Shown here piece by piece: positions 18,804 to 27,694 of a stretch of DNA of 64,000 nucleotides. The notes below the pieces were generated by a model. That model was not told where the DNA came from. It did not search any database and saw only the letters and a program-made list of their open reading frames with translations. The DNA is from UBA2357 sp041916775 (lineage in GTDB: Bacteria > Pseudomonadota > Gammaproteobacteria > Burkholderiales > Rhodocyclaceae), in the NCBI GenBank assembly GCA_041916775.1, contig JAYRYZ010000024.1:10718-74717 (forward strand). Reading direction: 5' to 3'. A program made the translations under genes and the position numbers. Within the stretch, counting starts at the first letter, position 1. Each line of letters begins with the position of its first letter.

Positions 18804-21263
18804 TCAGGCGGCGTGCATCTGCCTGACGTAGGCCTCGAATGCATCGGCATCGAGTGGCCGGCTGAAATGGTAACCCTGCAGCTCGTCGCAGCCCAGCGCC
18901 CGCAACGTCTCGGTCTGGACTGCACTCTCGACGCCCTCGGCGACGACCGAGAGACCCAGGTTGTGCGCAAGCGAAACGGCCGCCGTCACGATGGCCGCAT
19001 CGTTGGGATCGTTCTCGATATCGGAGACGAATGAGCGATCGATCTTGAGGCGATCGATCGGAAACAGCTTGAGGTACGACAGCGACGAATAGCCGGTGCC
19101 GAAGTCGTCGATCGCAATGTGGATGCCAAGCCGCTTGAGCGCATGCAGAATCTCGATCGCGCGCTCGGGCTGCTCCATCACCGAGCTCTCGGTGATCTCG
19201 AGCTCGAGGAGGTCCGGGTCGATCCCGGTCTCCTCGATGATGCGCGCGACGACCTCCGGCAGCCGGCTGTCACGCAACTGCCGCGGCGACAGGTTCACCG
19301 ACAGTCGCAGGCGGCCCAGCCCGCGGTCGGCCCATATGCGCGCCTGGCGGCAGGCGGCCTGCAGCGCCCAGGTGCCGATCTCGACGATGAGGCGGGTCTC
19401 CTCCGCGATCGGGATGAACGTGGCTGGCGAGATCAGGCCCTGCTCGGGGTGCAGCCACCGGATCAAGGCCTCGCCCCCCACCACGCGCCCGTCGCGGGAG
19501 GAAAGCTGGGGCTGATAGTGCAGGGCGAATTCGCCGCGGCTGATCGCGCGCCGCAGCTTGCTCTCCAGCTCCAGGCGCACCGCCGCGGCGCGATTCAGCT
19601 CATCGGTGAAGAACTGGAAGTTGGCACGCCCCAGCGCCTTGGCGTGATACATCGCCGCGTCCGCGTTGCGCATCAGGTCGTCCACGGAGGCGCTGTCGTC
19701 GGGGAACAGCGCGATGCCTATCGACGGCGTGACGTGCAACTCGCGCTGCTCCAGCAGGTAGGGCTCCGACAAGGTGTGCAGCAGCTTGTCGGCAATGTGC
19801 GCGACCATGGTGACGTCGATGACGCCCTGCAACACCACGACGAACTCGTCCCCGCCGAGCCGCGCCACCACGTCCGACGCCCGCACGCTGCGGCTCAGCC
19901 GGCCGGCGACCTTGACCAGCAACTGATCGCCGACATGATGACCGAGAGAATCGTTGATGTTCTTGAAGCGATCGAGGTCGAGGAACAGCAGTGCCAGGAT
20001 CTCGTCGCCGCGCTGGCAATCCGCCATCGCCTGCTCCAGCCGCGCGAGCAGGGAGAAGCGGTTGGAGAGCCCCGTGAGCGGGTCGTGATGGGCAAGATGC
20101 TGGATGCTCTCCTCGGCGTGCTTGCGCTCGGTGACATCGGAAAACAGCGCCACGACATGGTTGGCCTGGCCGCTATGGGCATCGCGCAGCATCACCATCG
20201 TCAGCCAGCGCGGATAGGTGCTGCCATCGGCGCGACGCCCCAGCGTCTCGCCAGCGAAGCGCCCCTGTGCTGCCAGTACCTGCCAGATCACCTCGACATC
20301 GATCTGCGCCGGCCAGCCATCCTCGCGCACGGTAGGCTCGAACACCTGCCCCACGACACTGGCCGCGTCGGTACGCTGGATCTGGCAGTAGGCTGGATTG
20401 ACCGACACGACGCGGCGGTCCTTGTCGAGCACCACGATCGCCTCCGGGCTCTGCTCGAACACCAGGTCGGCGAGAAGCTGGCGCTGCTCGGCACGCCTGC
20501 GCTCGGTGATGTCATCGTACAGCGACACCATGCCACCGTCCGGAAGGCGCTGGCCGCGGATCTCGAGCACAGTACCGTCGGGACGCGTGCGGTAGGCGTG
20601 ATGCGGCTGTCGCCGGCTGGCCCGCTCGACCAGGAAGCGGGTAATGCTCTCCGCATCACCAGGCCCATACTCGCCACGCTCTGCGTTGAAGGCAAGGATG
20701 TCGGCGAGATTCAGCGCCTCACGCTGCATGAGGCTGTCGGGCAGATCGAGCACCTCTGCGAAGCGCCTGTTCCAGTAGCGCATGCGGAGGTTCTCGTCCA
20801 CGACCGAGATGCCCTGCGGGAGGTGGTTGAGGATCTCGGCCAGGTCATTCGCCTGCTTGAGTATGCGCTGCTCGGTCTCGAACTGGCGGGTGATGTCCTG
20901 CACCGTTCCGAGCGCACGCACCGCCTTTCCCAGTGCGTCGAAGATGATGCTCACGCGCGTCTCGAATTGCCCGATACTGCCATCGGCGCGCCGGATCCGG
21001 TAGCGCAGGGTCGTATCCTCGCCGCGTGCGTAGGCGGCCTCGATGCGCGCCACGATCGCAGCCCTGTCCTCGGGGATCACCCGCTCGAGGAAGCATGCGC
21101 GCGTGTGCGGGACGTCCGGCGGAATCTCCAGCAGCACACAGGCCTCATCGGAGAACAACGGCTCACCGGAAGGCAGCTCGCGCGTCCACGTGCCGATCCG
21201 GGCGATTTCCAGGATCTGCCTGAGTTGCGTGCGCAGCAGGGTAGGGTCGTCGTTCCAGGTCAT
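18804..21263 (-). CDS. PAS-PAS-PAS-GGDEF-EAL cyclic-di-GMP turnover protein
   Basis: 819 residues with no clear membrane helix, so cytosolic. Three PAS/PAC units (about 15-130, 140-260, 270-390) are followed by a diguanylate cyclase domain with intact RLGGDEF motif (about 395-555) and an EAL phosphodiesterase domain (about 565-815) with EALIRW, NLSPRQL, ELEITES and DDFGTGYSSL. Both catalytic motifs are intact, so it may make and degrade cyclic-di-GMP or use one domain as a regulator. The PAS input suggests small-molecule or redox sensing. It is likely monocistronic; the divergent gene at 21342 starts about 80 bases away. Confidence 0.92.
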   Translation of the reverse strand: MTWNDDPTLLRTQLRQILEIARIGTWTRELPSGEPLFSDEACVLLEIPPDVPHTRACFLERVIPEDRAAIVARIEAAYARGEDTTLRYRIRRADGSIGQFETRVSIIFDALGKAVRALGTVQDITRQFETEQRILKQANDLAEILNHLPQGISVVDENLRMRYWNRRFAEVLDLPDSLMQREALNLADILAFNAERGEYGPGDAESITRFLVERASRRQPHHAYRTRPDGTVLEIRGQRLPDGGMVSLYDDITERRRAEQRQLLADLVFEQSPEAIVVLDKDRRVVSVNPAYCQIQRTDAASVVGQVFEPTVREDGWPAQIDVEVIWQVLAAQGRFAGETLGRRADGSTYPRWLTMVMLRDAHSGQANHVVALFSDVTERKHAEESIQHLAHHDPLTGLSNRFSLLARLEQAMADCQRGDEILALLFLDLDRFKNINDSLGHHVGDQLLVKVAGRLSRSVRASDVVARLGGDEFVVVLQGVIDVTMVAHIADKLLHTLSEPYLLEQRELHVTPSIGIALFPDDSASVDDLMRNADAAMYHAKALGRANFQFFTDELNRAAAVRLELESKLRRAISRGEFALHYQPQLSSRDGRVVGGEALIRWLHPEQGLISPATFIPIAEETRLIVEIGTWALQAACRQARIWADRGLGRLRLSVNLSPRQLRDSRLPEVVARIIEETGIDPDLLELEITESSVMEQPERAIEILHALKRLGIHIAIDDFGTGYSSLSYLKLFPIDRLKIDRSFVSDIENDPNDAAIVTAAVSLAHNLGLSVVAEGVESAVQTETLRALGCDELQGYHFSRPLDADAFEAYVRQMHAA

Positions 21264-21341
21264 GCACTTGCTTGCATTGGCGGTGCGGTCGACAATAGCG
21301 CGTGTCCAATCCCACCATCAATGATTTCAGGAGACGCCTTC

Positions 21342-21659
21342 ATGACTCATTCCATCACCGTAGCCTTCGGCCCCGGCCGCGATTATGAATTCACCGTCAG
21401 CGCCGAAGAAAAGTCCGGCATGAGCCGCGACCAGGCCCGGGCCTGGCTGGCCAAGGAGTTCGAATCGCTCGAATGCACACCGACCAACCCGATGGGCAAG
21501 GTACTGGTGCTGGACATGATCCTGAACGTGGCGAAGTACGGCGGTGAAGCCCGTTTTCAGGCCGGCGGCGAGTGGGCGCAGCAGTTTGCCCAGACGGTCG
21601 CGGTTTGCCTCGACCGCCCGGCACTGCGGGTCGATGTGCCAGGCTTCATCGTCGGCTGA
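21342..21659 (+). CDS. small conserved protein of unknown function
   Basis: 105 residues, starting at the ATG at 21342 behind a good AGGAG ribosome site (21329-21333). No signal peptide, membrane helix or known motif. The sequence is mildly acidic with one MILNVAKYGGEARFQAGGEW stretch that looks like a compact alpha/beta protein. A much longer open frame runs upstream in the same phase, but it is antisense to the GGDEF-EAL gene and is not coding. Function unknown. Confidence 0.75.
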   Translation: MTHSITVAFGPGRDYEFTVSAEEKSGMSRDQARAWLAKEFESLECTPTNPMGKVLVLDMILNVAKYGGEARFQAGGEWAQQFAQTVAVCLDRPALRVDVPGFIVG

Positions 21660-21669
21660 ACGTCTCGCC

Positions 21670-21688
21670 CGCCCGCCATGGGCGGGCG
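21670..21688. terminator. candidate bidirectional hairpin between convergent genes
   Basis: An eight-base-pair GC stem (CGCCCGCC at 21670-21677 pairing with GGCGGGCG at 21681-21688) with a three-base loop lies between the convergent small gene and metW. No T-run on either side, so its efficiency as an intrinsic terminator is uncertain. Confidence 0.4.
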
Positions 21689-21694
21689 CCCCAC

Positions 21695-22282
21695 TCAAGC
21701 CGCGCGTCCGAGCCTGTACACCGCGACGCTGGCAAGGAAGTTGGGCTCATCCAGCACCAACTTGCCCTCGTCGAACGCGAGGCGCTCACGCACGACGATG
21801 CCGTTCATCTCGCACAGCGCATCGAAATCCGCGATCGTGAAGAAGCGCACGTTGGGCGTGTTGAACCACTGGTGCGGCAAGCTATCCGATACCGGCATGC
21901 GGCCATTCAGGATGCTCTGCCGATGGCGCCAGTACGCGAAGTTCGGGAAGCTCACCACCGCCTCGCGTCCCACCCGCAGCATCTCGGTGAGAATGCCCAG
22001 TGTGTTCTGGATCGCCTGCAGCGACAAGCTCATGATCACATGGTCGAAGAAGCCGTCCTCGAAGCCCGCGAGGCCCTGCTCCAGATCCACCTGGATCACG
22101 TTGATCCCGCTGCCGATGCAGCTCACGAGCTTGACCGGATCCTTCTCCACCCCGTAGCCCCGCACCTGGCGCACGTCCATCAGGTGACGCAACAGACTGC
22201 CGTCGCCACACGCCAGGTCGAGCACTTTCTCGCCGGGCGAGATCCACTCCGTGATGACGTCGAAATCGTATCGGTAACCCAT
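21695..22282 (-). CDS. metW: methionine biosynthesis protein MetW
   Basis: 195 residues, a class I methyltransferase-fold protein that accompanies MetX in proteobacteria. The motif VLDLACGDGSLLRHL near residue 22 is the SAM-binding loop. I chose the ATG at 22282 because it is preceded by GGAG and sits 2 bases after the metX stop; a GTG at 22291 would overlap metX. MetW is known to be needed with MetX for homoserine acylation in several bacteria. Forms the metX-metW operon controlled by the upstream riboswitch. Confidence 0.93.
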   Translation of the reverse strand: MGYRYDFDVITEWISPGEKVLDLACGDGSLLRHLMDVRQVRGYGVEKDPVKLVSCIGSGINVIQVDLEQGLAGFEDGFFDHVIMSLSLQAIQNTLGILTEMLRVGREAVVSFPNFAYWRHRQSILNGRMPVSDSLPHQWFNTPNVRFFTIADFDALCEMNGIVVRERLAFDEGKLVLDEPNFLASVAVYRLGRAA

Positions 22283-22284
22283 GC

Positions 22285-23412
22285 TCAGCACTCCATCCGC
22301 GCGAAGTAGGCACGCAGCACCGCATGGTACTGGGCGTCATCGAGCAGGAACGAATCGTGGCCGGCCGCGCTGGGAATCTCGGCATAGCTCACATTGCGCT
22401 GGTTGTGCAGCAGCGCATAGACGATCTCTCGGCTGCGTGCCGGCGAGAAGCGCCAGTCGGTGGTGAAGGACACCACCAGGAAATCCGCGCTCGAGCGCGC
22501 CAGCGCGGCGGCGAGGTTGCCGCCATGCTCGAACGATGGATCGAAGTAGTCCAGCGCCTTGGTGGTGAGCAGATAGGTGTTGGCGTCGAAGTAGCCGGCG
22601 AACTTGTCGCCCTGGTAACGCAGGTAGGACTCGACCTCGAACTCGACCTCGTAGCTATACACCGCCTTGCCATGCCTGAGCGAGCGGCCGAACTTCTCCG
22701 CCAACGAATCATCGGAAAGGTAGGTGATATGCCCGAGCATGCGCGCAAGCTTCAGCCCCCGCGCCGGCACCACGCCATGGTCGTAGAAGTTGCCGCCATG
22801 GAATTCCGGATCAGTGAGGATGGCCTGGCGCGCGACCTCGTTGAAGGCAATGTTCTCGGCCGACAGGCGCGGCGCCGCCGCGATCACGATCGCATGCGCC
22901 ACGCGCTGCGGGTAGCGCAGCGTCCATGACATCGCCTGCATGCCACCCAGGCTGCCGCCGACGATGGCAGCGAAACGCTCGATGCCCAGGGCGTCGGCCA
23001 GGCGCGCCTGCGAGTCCACCCAGTCCTCCACGGTGACGAAGGGGAAGTCCGCGCCCCAGCGCCGTCCGGTGGTCGGGTTGATCGAGGCCGGCCCGGTGGT
23101 GCCGTAGCAGCCGCCGAGGTTGTTCACGCCGATGACGAAAAAGCGGTTGGTGTCGAGCGGCTTTCCCGGGCCTATGAGGTTGTCCCACCAACCGATGTTG
23201 TCCGGCTGATCCGCGTAGTGACCTGCCAGGTGGTGGGAACCGGAGAGCGCGTGACAAACGAGCACGGCATTGCTGCGCGTCGCGTTGAGCGTACCGTAGG
23301 TCTCGTAGACCAGCTCGTACTCCGGCAGCATGCCGCCGCTGCGCAACGCGAGCGGCTCGGTGAAGCGGAGACGCTGCGGGGTTACCACCCCGACGGATTG
23401 TGGTTGGATCAT
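22285..23412 (-). CDS. metX: homoserine O-acyltransferase MetX
   Basis: 375 residues, alpha/beta-hydrolase fold enzyme that acylates homoserine with acetyl- or succinyl-CoA in the first committed step of methionine synthesis. The nucleophile elbow GGSLGGMQAM (Ser near residue 147), NNLGGCYGTTGP, and the catalytic AAGHDSFLLD His are all visible. The start at 23412 (MIQPQSVGVVTPQ) is set by family alignment; residues upstream would be read from terminator sequence. Its leader contains a SAM-II-like aptamer and a terminator hairpin, so expression should fall when SAM is abundant. Confidence 0.95.
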   Translation of the reverse strand: MIQPQSVGVVTPQRLRFTEPLALRSGGMLPEYELVYETYGTLNATRSNAVLVCHALSGSHHLAGHYADQPDNIGWWDNLIGPGKPLDTNRFFVIGVNNLGGCYGTTGPASINPTTGRRWGADFPFVTVEDWVDSQARLADALGIERFAAIVGGSLGGMQAMSWTLRYPQRVAHAIVIAAAPRLSAENIAFNEVARQAILTDPEFHGGNFYDHGVVPARGLKLARMLGHITYLSDDSLAEKFGRSLRHGKAVYSYEVEFEVESYLRYQGDKFAGYFDANTYLLTTKALDYFDPSFEHGGNLAAALARSSADFLVVSFTTDWRFSPARSREIVYALLHNQRNVSYAEIPSAAGHDSFLLDDAQYHAVLRAYFARMEC

Positions 23413-23426
23413 GGTCGTGGAAAGCA

Positions 23427-23462
23427 AAAGAAAAACCCAGTCGGCCATCACGCGGACTGGGT
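23427..23462 (-). terminator. intrinsic terminator in metX leader (riboswitch expression platform)
   Basis: On the minus strand an eight-pair stem ACCCAGTC / GACTGGGT (23455-23462 with 23435-23442) is followed at once by a run of five T (23431-23435, one of them paired). It lies between the SAM-II-like aptamer and the metX start, the expected position for a riboswitch-controlled terminator. Confidence 0.75.
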
Positions 23463-23464
23463 CG

Positions 23465-23525
23465 CCCTCGCTTTAGCCGTATTTCTTGAGCGCCCGCAAG
23501 CTGTTGTTCAAATCGGCGCTATGAG
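23465..23525 (-). promoter_or_regulatory. SAM-II (SAM-alpha) riboswitch upstream of metX
   Basis: Reading the minus strand from 23520: P1 strand AGCGCC, conserved GATTTG, then GCTTGC, the P1 partner GGCGCT, a CAAGAAATACG linker and the hallmark CGGCTAAAGCG (23469-23479 region). This order (stem, GAUUUG, GCUUGC, stem partner, A-rich linker, GCUAAA) is that of the SAM-II aptamer of metA/metX leaders, and the gene behind it is metX. Binding of S-adenosylmethionine is expected to lower metX-metW expression. Recognised from the remembered consensus, not by a covariance search. Confidence 0.8.
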
Positions 23526-23530
23526 CCGAA

Positions 23531-23559
23531 ACGTTAGCCTGCGAAGCCCGAAAAGTCAA
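23531..23559 (-). promoter_or_regulatory. candidate sigma-70 promoter for metX leader
   Basis: On the minus strand, TTGACT (23554-23559) and TAACGT (23531-23536) are separated by 17 bases. The -35 box matches five of six consensus bases, the -10 box only three. Transcription would begin just before the riboswitch P1 stem, which supports the assignment. Confidence 0.45.
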
Positions 23560-23627
23560 ACCGGGGCAACCTGTCGCGCGATCCCCTACAATCGACACAC
23601 CCGTCATGCACGAGGCGTCGGACACCC

Positions 23628-25178
23628 ATGATCCGCAAGAAACTGCCCATCGGCATCCAGACCTTCGCGAAGATTCGCGAGGACGACTACTACTATGTGG
23701 ACAAGACAGCCTTCGCGCTGAGCTTGATCGAGGGTGGCACACACTACTTCCTGTCGCGTCCCCGTCGGTTCGGCAAGAGCCTGCTGATCGACACCCTGGC
23801 CGAGCTCTTCGCCGGCAACGAGCCGCTGTTCCGCGGGCTCCACTGTCATGACCGCTGGGACTGGTCGGTGAAATACCCGGTGATCCGCATCAGCTTTGCG
23901 GAGGGCATCCTCGATAGCGCAGCGTCGCTGAAGGAGCGCATCGATTTCGTGCTCGCATACAACGCACAGCATCTGGGCCTGGAGCCGCTGCCACCCGGGG
24001 CGGTGCACAACCGCTTCAGCACGCTCATCGAAGCCGCCGCGCAGCGTTTCGGCCGGCGCGTGGTGATCCTGATCGATGAATACGACAAACCCATCCTCGA
24101 CAACCTCACCCGCCCCGAGCGTGCGCGCGAGATGCGCGACGGGTTGCGCGATCTCTACTCGGTGATCAAGGGCCAGGACGCACACATCCGCTTCGCGATG
24201 CTCACCGGGGTGTCCAAGTTCAGCAAGGTGAGCCTGTTCTCTGGGCTCAACAATCTCAAGGACATCACCGTCGATGCGCGCTATTCGTCCCTGTGCGGTT
24301 ACACCGACGAGGATGTCGATCGCGTGTTCGCGCCCGAGCTGCCCGGGCTGGACCGGGAGCAGATCCGCGCCTGGTACAACGGCTACAACTGGACCGGCGA
24401 GGCGGTGTACAACCCCTTCGACCTGCTGCTGCTGTTCGACAATCGTGAGTTCCGCCCCTACTGGTTCGAAACAGGCACACCCACATTTCTGGTCGACATG
24501 CTCACCGAGCGCCGCATTCGCCTGCCGGATCTGGAGCGCCTGGAGGCGCCCGAGAGCCTGTTGTCCGCCTTCGAGATCGGCGACATCTCCACCGAGGCGC
24601 TGATGTTCCAGACCGGCTACCTCACGATCGCCGGGGTGCGGCGCATCGGCGCTTTCGCGCAGTACCGGTTGCGCTTTCCCAACCTGGAAGTGCGCGCGAG
24701 CCTCAACGGCGCGATGCTGCAGCGCCTGCGCCCCAACCCGGCCGAGTACGGCGCGCACAGCACTCGGCTCTACGATCTTCTGCTCGCGAACGATTTCGCC
24801 GGCATGGAGCAGCTCTTCACCGCCTTCTTCGCGAGCATTCCGCACGACTGGTTCCGCAACAACCCGATCGCGCAGTACGAGGGCTATTACGCGAGCGTGT
24901 TCTACGCCTACTTCGCCTCGCTCGGGCTCGACATCGTGCCGGAGGAGGCGAGCAATGCCGGGCGGCTGGACATGGCGGTGCGCTTCAACGGACAGGTGTA
25001 TCTCTTCGAGTTCAAGGTGGTGGAGCTCGAACCCGAGGGCGGCGCCCTCGCGCAGTTGAAGGCGCGCGGCTATGCCGACCGCTACCGCGACCGCAACGAA
25101 CCCATCCACCTCGTCGGGGTCGAGTTCAGCCGCGAGCAGCGGCGCGTGGTGGGCTTCGCGGTCGAACGTCTGTCCTAG
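23628..25178 (+). CDS. AAA-ATPase-like / PD-(D/E)XK nuclease family protein
   Basis: 516 residues. The N-terminus (MIRKKLPIGIQTFAKIREDD, YYVDKT, then SRPRRFGKSLLI as the P-loop region) is the AAA-ATPase-like domain of the DUF1703 group, with a Walker-B-like VVILIDEYDKPI near residue 145. The C-terminus has a PD-(D/E)XK nuclease core: GRLDMAVRFNGQVYLFEFKV with Asp, Glu and Lys in place. These proteins are widespread, often multicopy, and of unknown role; mobile-element or defence links have been proposed. The ATG at 23628 follows a TACAAT box at 23586. It is transcribed away from metX and is not part of an evident operon. Confidence 0.85.
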   Translation: MIRKKLPIGIQTFAKIREDDYYYVDKTAFALSLIEGGTHYFLSRPRRFGKSLLIDTLAELFAGNEPLFRGLHCHDRWDWSVKYPVIRISFAEGILDSAASLKERIDFVLAYNAQHLGLEPLPPGAVHNRFSTLIEAAAQRFGRRVVILIDEYDKPILDNLTRPERAREMRDGLRDLYSVIKGQDAHIRFAMLTGVSKFSKVSLFSGLNNLKDITVDARYSSLCGYTDEDVDRVFAPELPGLDREQIRAWYNGYNWTGEAVYNPFDLLLLFDNREFRPYWFETGTPTFLVDMLTERRIRLPDLERLEAPESLLSAFEIGDISTEALMFQTGYLTIAGVRRIGAFAQYRLRFPNLEVRASLNGAMLQRLRPNPAEYGAHSTRLYDLLLANDFAGMEQLFTAFFASIPHDWFRNNPIAQYEGYYASVFYAYFASLGLDIVPEEASNAGRLDMAVRFNGQVYLFEFKVVELEPEGGALAQLKARGYADRYRDRNEPIHLVGVEFSREQRRVVGFAVERLS

Positions 25179-26911
25179 GCCGCGCCGCTCAGCCGCGCCA
25201 CCGCCTCGCGTACCTTGGATTGCTCGTCCATCTTGAGGATGCGCTGCACGCGCGGCGCGAGCTCGCCGACGTCGGCGCGCAGCACCTGCTGCTTGATCTC
25301 GAGGATGTTGCCGGGATGCATGGAAAAGTTGCGCAATCCCATGCCGAGCAGCAGCAGGGTATAGGCCGGGTCGCCCGCCATCTCTCCGCACACCGACACC
25401 GGCAGACCGAAACGCGCGCCGGCCTGTATGGTGCCGCCGATGAGCTTGAGGACCGCGGGGTGGAGCGGGTCGTAGAGATGCACCACGGCCTCGTCGGAGC
25501 GGTCGATCGCCAGAGTGTATTGGATCAGGTCATTGGTGCCGATCGACAGGAACGACAGCCTGCGGATGAACATGCCCAACGCCAGCGCCGCGGCGGGGAT
25601 CTCGACCATGCCGCCGATCTCGACCTTCTCGTCGAACTTGACCTTCTCCGCACGCAGCTCGGTCTTGGCTTTCTCGATCAGGAGCAGGGTCTGGTCGATC
25701 TCGTGCGCATGCGCGAGCATCGGGATCATGATCTTGAGCTTGCCATGCACCGAGGCCCGCAGCAGCGCACGCAGCTGCGTCATGAACATCTTCGGCTCGG
25801 ACAGAGAGAAACGGATCGCGCGCAGACCGAGCGCCGGGTTGGGCTCGAAGCGCGCCTCGGTGTTGTTGAGCGCCTTGTCGGCACCGACGTCGAAGGTGCG
25901 GATGGTGACCGGCTTGCCGGCCATCGCCTTCAGCACCGCGCGATAGGCTTCGTACTGCTCATCCTCGTCCGGCAGTGCGTCACGGCCGATGAAGAGGAAC
26001 TCGGTGCGGTACAGCCCGACCCCGTCGGCATTGGCGGCGCGCACCTGATTGACGTCCTTGGGGCCCTCTATGTTGGCGAGCAACGACACATGCTCGCCGT
26101 CCAGCGTGGTCGCGCGCGTATCCTTGAGGCGGTTGAGCTTGGAGCGCTCGAGCTCGAGCTCGGTACGGCGCAAACGGTACTCGTCGACGATGTGGTCGTC
26201 GGGACCGACGATCACCACGCCGCGGGTGCCGTCGATGATCAGCAGCTCGTCTTCCTCGACGAGGTGGCGAATGTGATGCAGCCCGACCACCGCCGGAATC
26301 GACAGGCTGCGCGCGACGATCGCGGTGTGGCTGGTGGGTCCGCCGACATCGGTGACGAAGCCGGCGATGTTGTGGTCGCGGAAGCCGATGGTGTCGGCCG
26401 GCGACAGGTCGTGTGCGACGATCACCGTACCGAGGCCGTCACGCCGCTTGGGCGGCAGATGGCCGGGGTGGCCGAGCAGCACCTTCACGAGGCGCTCCAC
26501 CACCTGCACCACGTCCGCCTTGCGCTCGCGCAGGTAGGGGTCCTCGATCTGCTCGAACTGCTCGACCAGAAGCTCCATCTGCTGCACCAGCGCCCACTCG
26601 GCGTTGCAGCGCCGCTCCGAGATCAGCGCGCGCGCCGCGGCCACCAGCATCGGGTCGCCGATCATCATCATCTGCAGATCGACGAAGGCGTTCACCTCGC
26701 TGTGCGCCTGACCGCTCGCGGCCGAAGCCTTGAGCCCCACGAGCTCACCCTGCACGGTGGCCACCGCCTGCTCGAGGCGCGCCAACTCGCCCTCGATGTG
26801 ACGCTCGGCGACGTGGTAATGGCTGACCTCCAACAATGCATGCGAAACCAGATGCACATGGCCGATGGCAATGCCTTGCGAAACCGGAAGCCCATGGATG
26901 GTGAAGGCCAT
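25175..26911 (-). CDS. ptsI: PTS enzyme I (phosphoenolpyruvate-protein phosphotransferase)
   Basis: 578 residues. Autophosphorylates from phosphoenolpyruvate and passes the phosphate to HPr. The active His lies in GGPTSHTAIVAR; the PEP-binding signature VYRTEFLF-like GLYRTEFLFIGRD and the catalytic VCGEMAGDPA near the C-terminus are present. The start at 26911 (MAFTIHGLPVSQGIAIG) follows a GAGGAG ribosome site within the end of ptsH, so ptsH and ptsI are coupled. The stop overlaps the end of the convergent gene at 25178 by four bases. Confidence 0.95.
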   Translation of the reverse strand: MAFTIHGLPVSQGIAIGHVHLVSHALLEVSHYHVAERHIEGELARLEQAVATVQGELVGLKASAASGQAHSEVNAFVDLQMMMIGDPMLVAAARALISERRCNAEWALVQQMELLVEQFEQIEDPYLRERKADVVQVVERLVKVLLGHPGHLPPKRRDGLGTVIVAHDLSPADTIGFRDHNIAGFVTDVGGPTSHTAIVARSLSIPAVVGLHHIRHLVEEDELLIIDGTRGVVIVGPDDHIVDEYRLRRTELELERSKLNRLKDTRATTLDGEHVSLLANIEGPKDVNQVRAANADGVGLYRTEFLFIGRDALPDEDEQYEAYRAVLKAMAGKPVTIRTFDVGADKALNNTEARFEPNPALGLRAIRFSLSEPKMFMTQLRALLRASVHGKLKIMIPMLAHAHEIDQTLLLIEKAKTELRAEKVKFDEKVEIGGMVEIPAAALALGMFIRRLSFLSIGTNDLIQYTLAIDRSDEAVVHLYDPLHPAVLKLIGGTIQAGARFGLPVSVCGEMAGDPAYTLLLLGMGLRNFSMHPGNILEIKQQVLRADVGELAPRVQRILKMDEQSKVREAVARLSGAA

Positions 26912-26916
26912 CTTCG

Positions 26917-27186
26917 TCACTCCTCCTCGTCGAAGCGGTTGGCGATCAACGCCAGCAGCGCCTGCAGCGCCTCGTCTTCGCCATCGCCCGCAGTGTCGAT
27001 GAGGATCGTGGCGCCCTTGGCGGCGGCCAGCATCATCACGCCCATGATGCTCTTCGCGTTGACCCTCCGCCCGTTGCGCTCCAGCCAGACCTCGCAGGCG
27101 AAGTTGCTGGCGAGCTGGGTGAGCTTGGCTGAAGCGCGCGCGTGCAGGCCCAGCTTGTTGATGATCTCGACTTCCTGTCTCGGCAT
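26917..27186 (-). CDS. ptsH: PTS phosphocarrier HPr
   Basis: 89 residues. Carries phosphate from enzyme I to EIIA proteins on His15, visible in GLHARASAKL. Ser46 in NAKSIMGVMML is also conserved, so control by HPr kinase is possible if hprK exists elsewhere in the genome. Start at 27186 (MPRQEVEIINKLG). It lies between the EIIA gene and ptsI in one minus-strand operon. Confidence 0.95.
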   Translation of the reverse strand: MPRQEVEIINKLGLHARASAKLTQLASNFACEVWLERNGRRVNAKSIMGVMMLAAAKGATILIDTAGDGEDEALQALLALIANRFDEEE

Positions 27187-27268
27187 GCAGGCCTCTCGTG
27201 GGCAATCTCGCGGGCGACTCCGACGCCCGGTTCTCATTCTCGGGGGATTGCGCGGTGCGCGTCCAGCG

Positions 27269-27658
27269 TCATCCGTGCTTCATGTGCATGACACCGTCAC
27301 AACCGCCCGAAACCGCGCGCGCGATCAGCGTGGCCATGTCACGGTCGCGGTAAGTCAGCACGCGCAGCAGCATCGGCACATTGACGCCGCTGACGCCCTC
27401 CACCCGCCCCGGCTCCAGCAGCTTGCCGGCGAGATTGGACGGACTCGCGCCGAAGATGTCGGTGAGCACGATCACGCCCGCGCCGCCATCGACGAGCTCC
27501 AACAGCTGGCGCCCGGTCGGGAGCAAGTCCAGCGGATCGTCGCCGGCTGCGAGGCCGAGCTGGGCGATGCGCGGCGGGCGCTTGTTGAGCACGTGACAGG
27601 CACACTGGACGAGCGATTCGCCCAGCGTGCCATGGGTGACGAGCAGGATGCCGATCAT
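27269..27658 (-). CDS. PTS EIIA component, mannose family
   Basis: 129 residues, a complete EIIA-Man domain alone. The phospho-acceptor is His9 in MIGILLVTHGTLGESLV, and LTDIFGASPSN is the typical helix segment. No EIIB, EIIC or EIID genes are near, so it probably serves regulation rather than sugar transport. It is the first gene of the EIIA-ptsH-ptsI group. Start ATG at 27658. Confidence 0.92.
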   Translation of the reverse strand: MIGILLVTHGTLGESLVQCACHVLNKRPPRIAQLGLAAGDDPLDLLPTGRQLLELVDGGAGVIVLTDIFGASPSNLAGKLLEPGRVEGVSGVNVPMLLRVLTYRDRDMATLIARAVSGGCDGVMHMKHG

Positions 27659-27694
27659 GCGCGCGCCTCGGTTGTGGTGCAGTGTCGATGCCGG

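Noticed and set aside
19119..21341. Plus-strand open frame leading into the small gene at 21342
   Set aside because: Antisense to the PAS-GGDEF-EAL gene; only the last 105 codons have their own ribosome site and a sensible composition.
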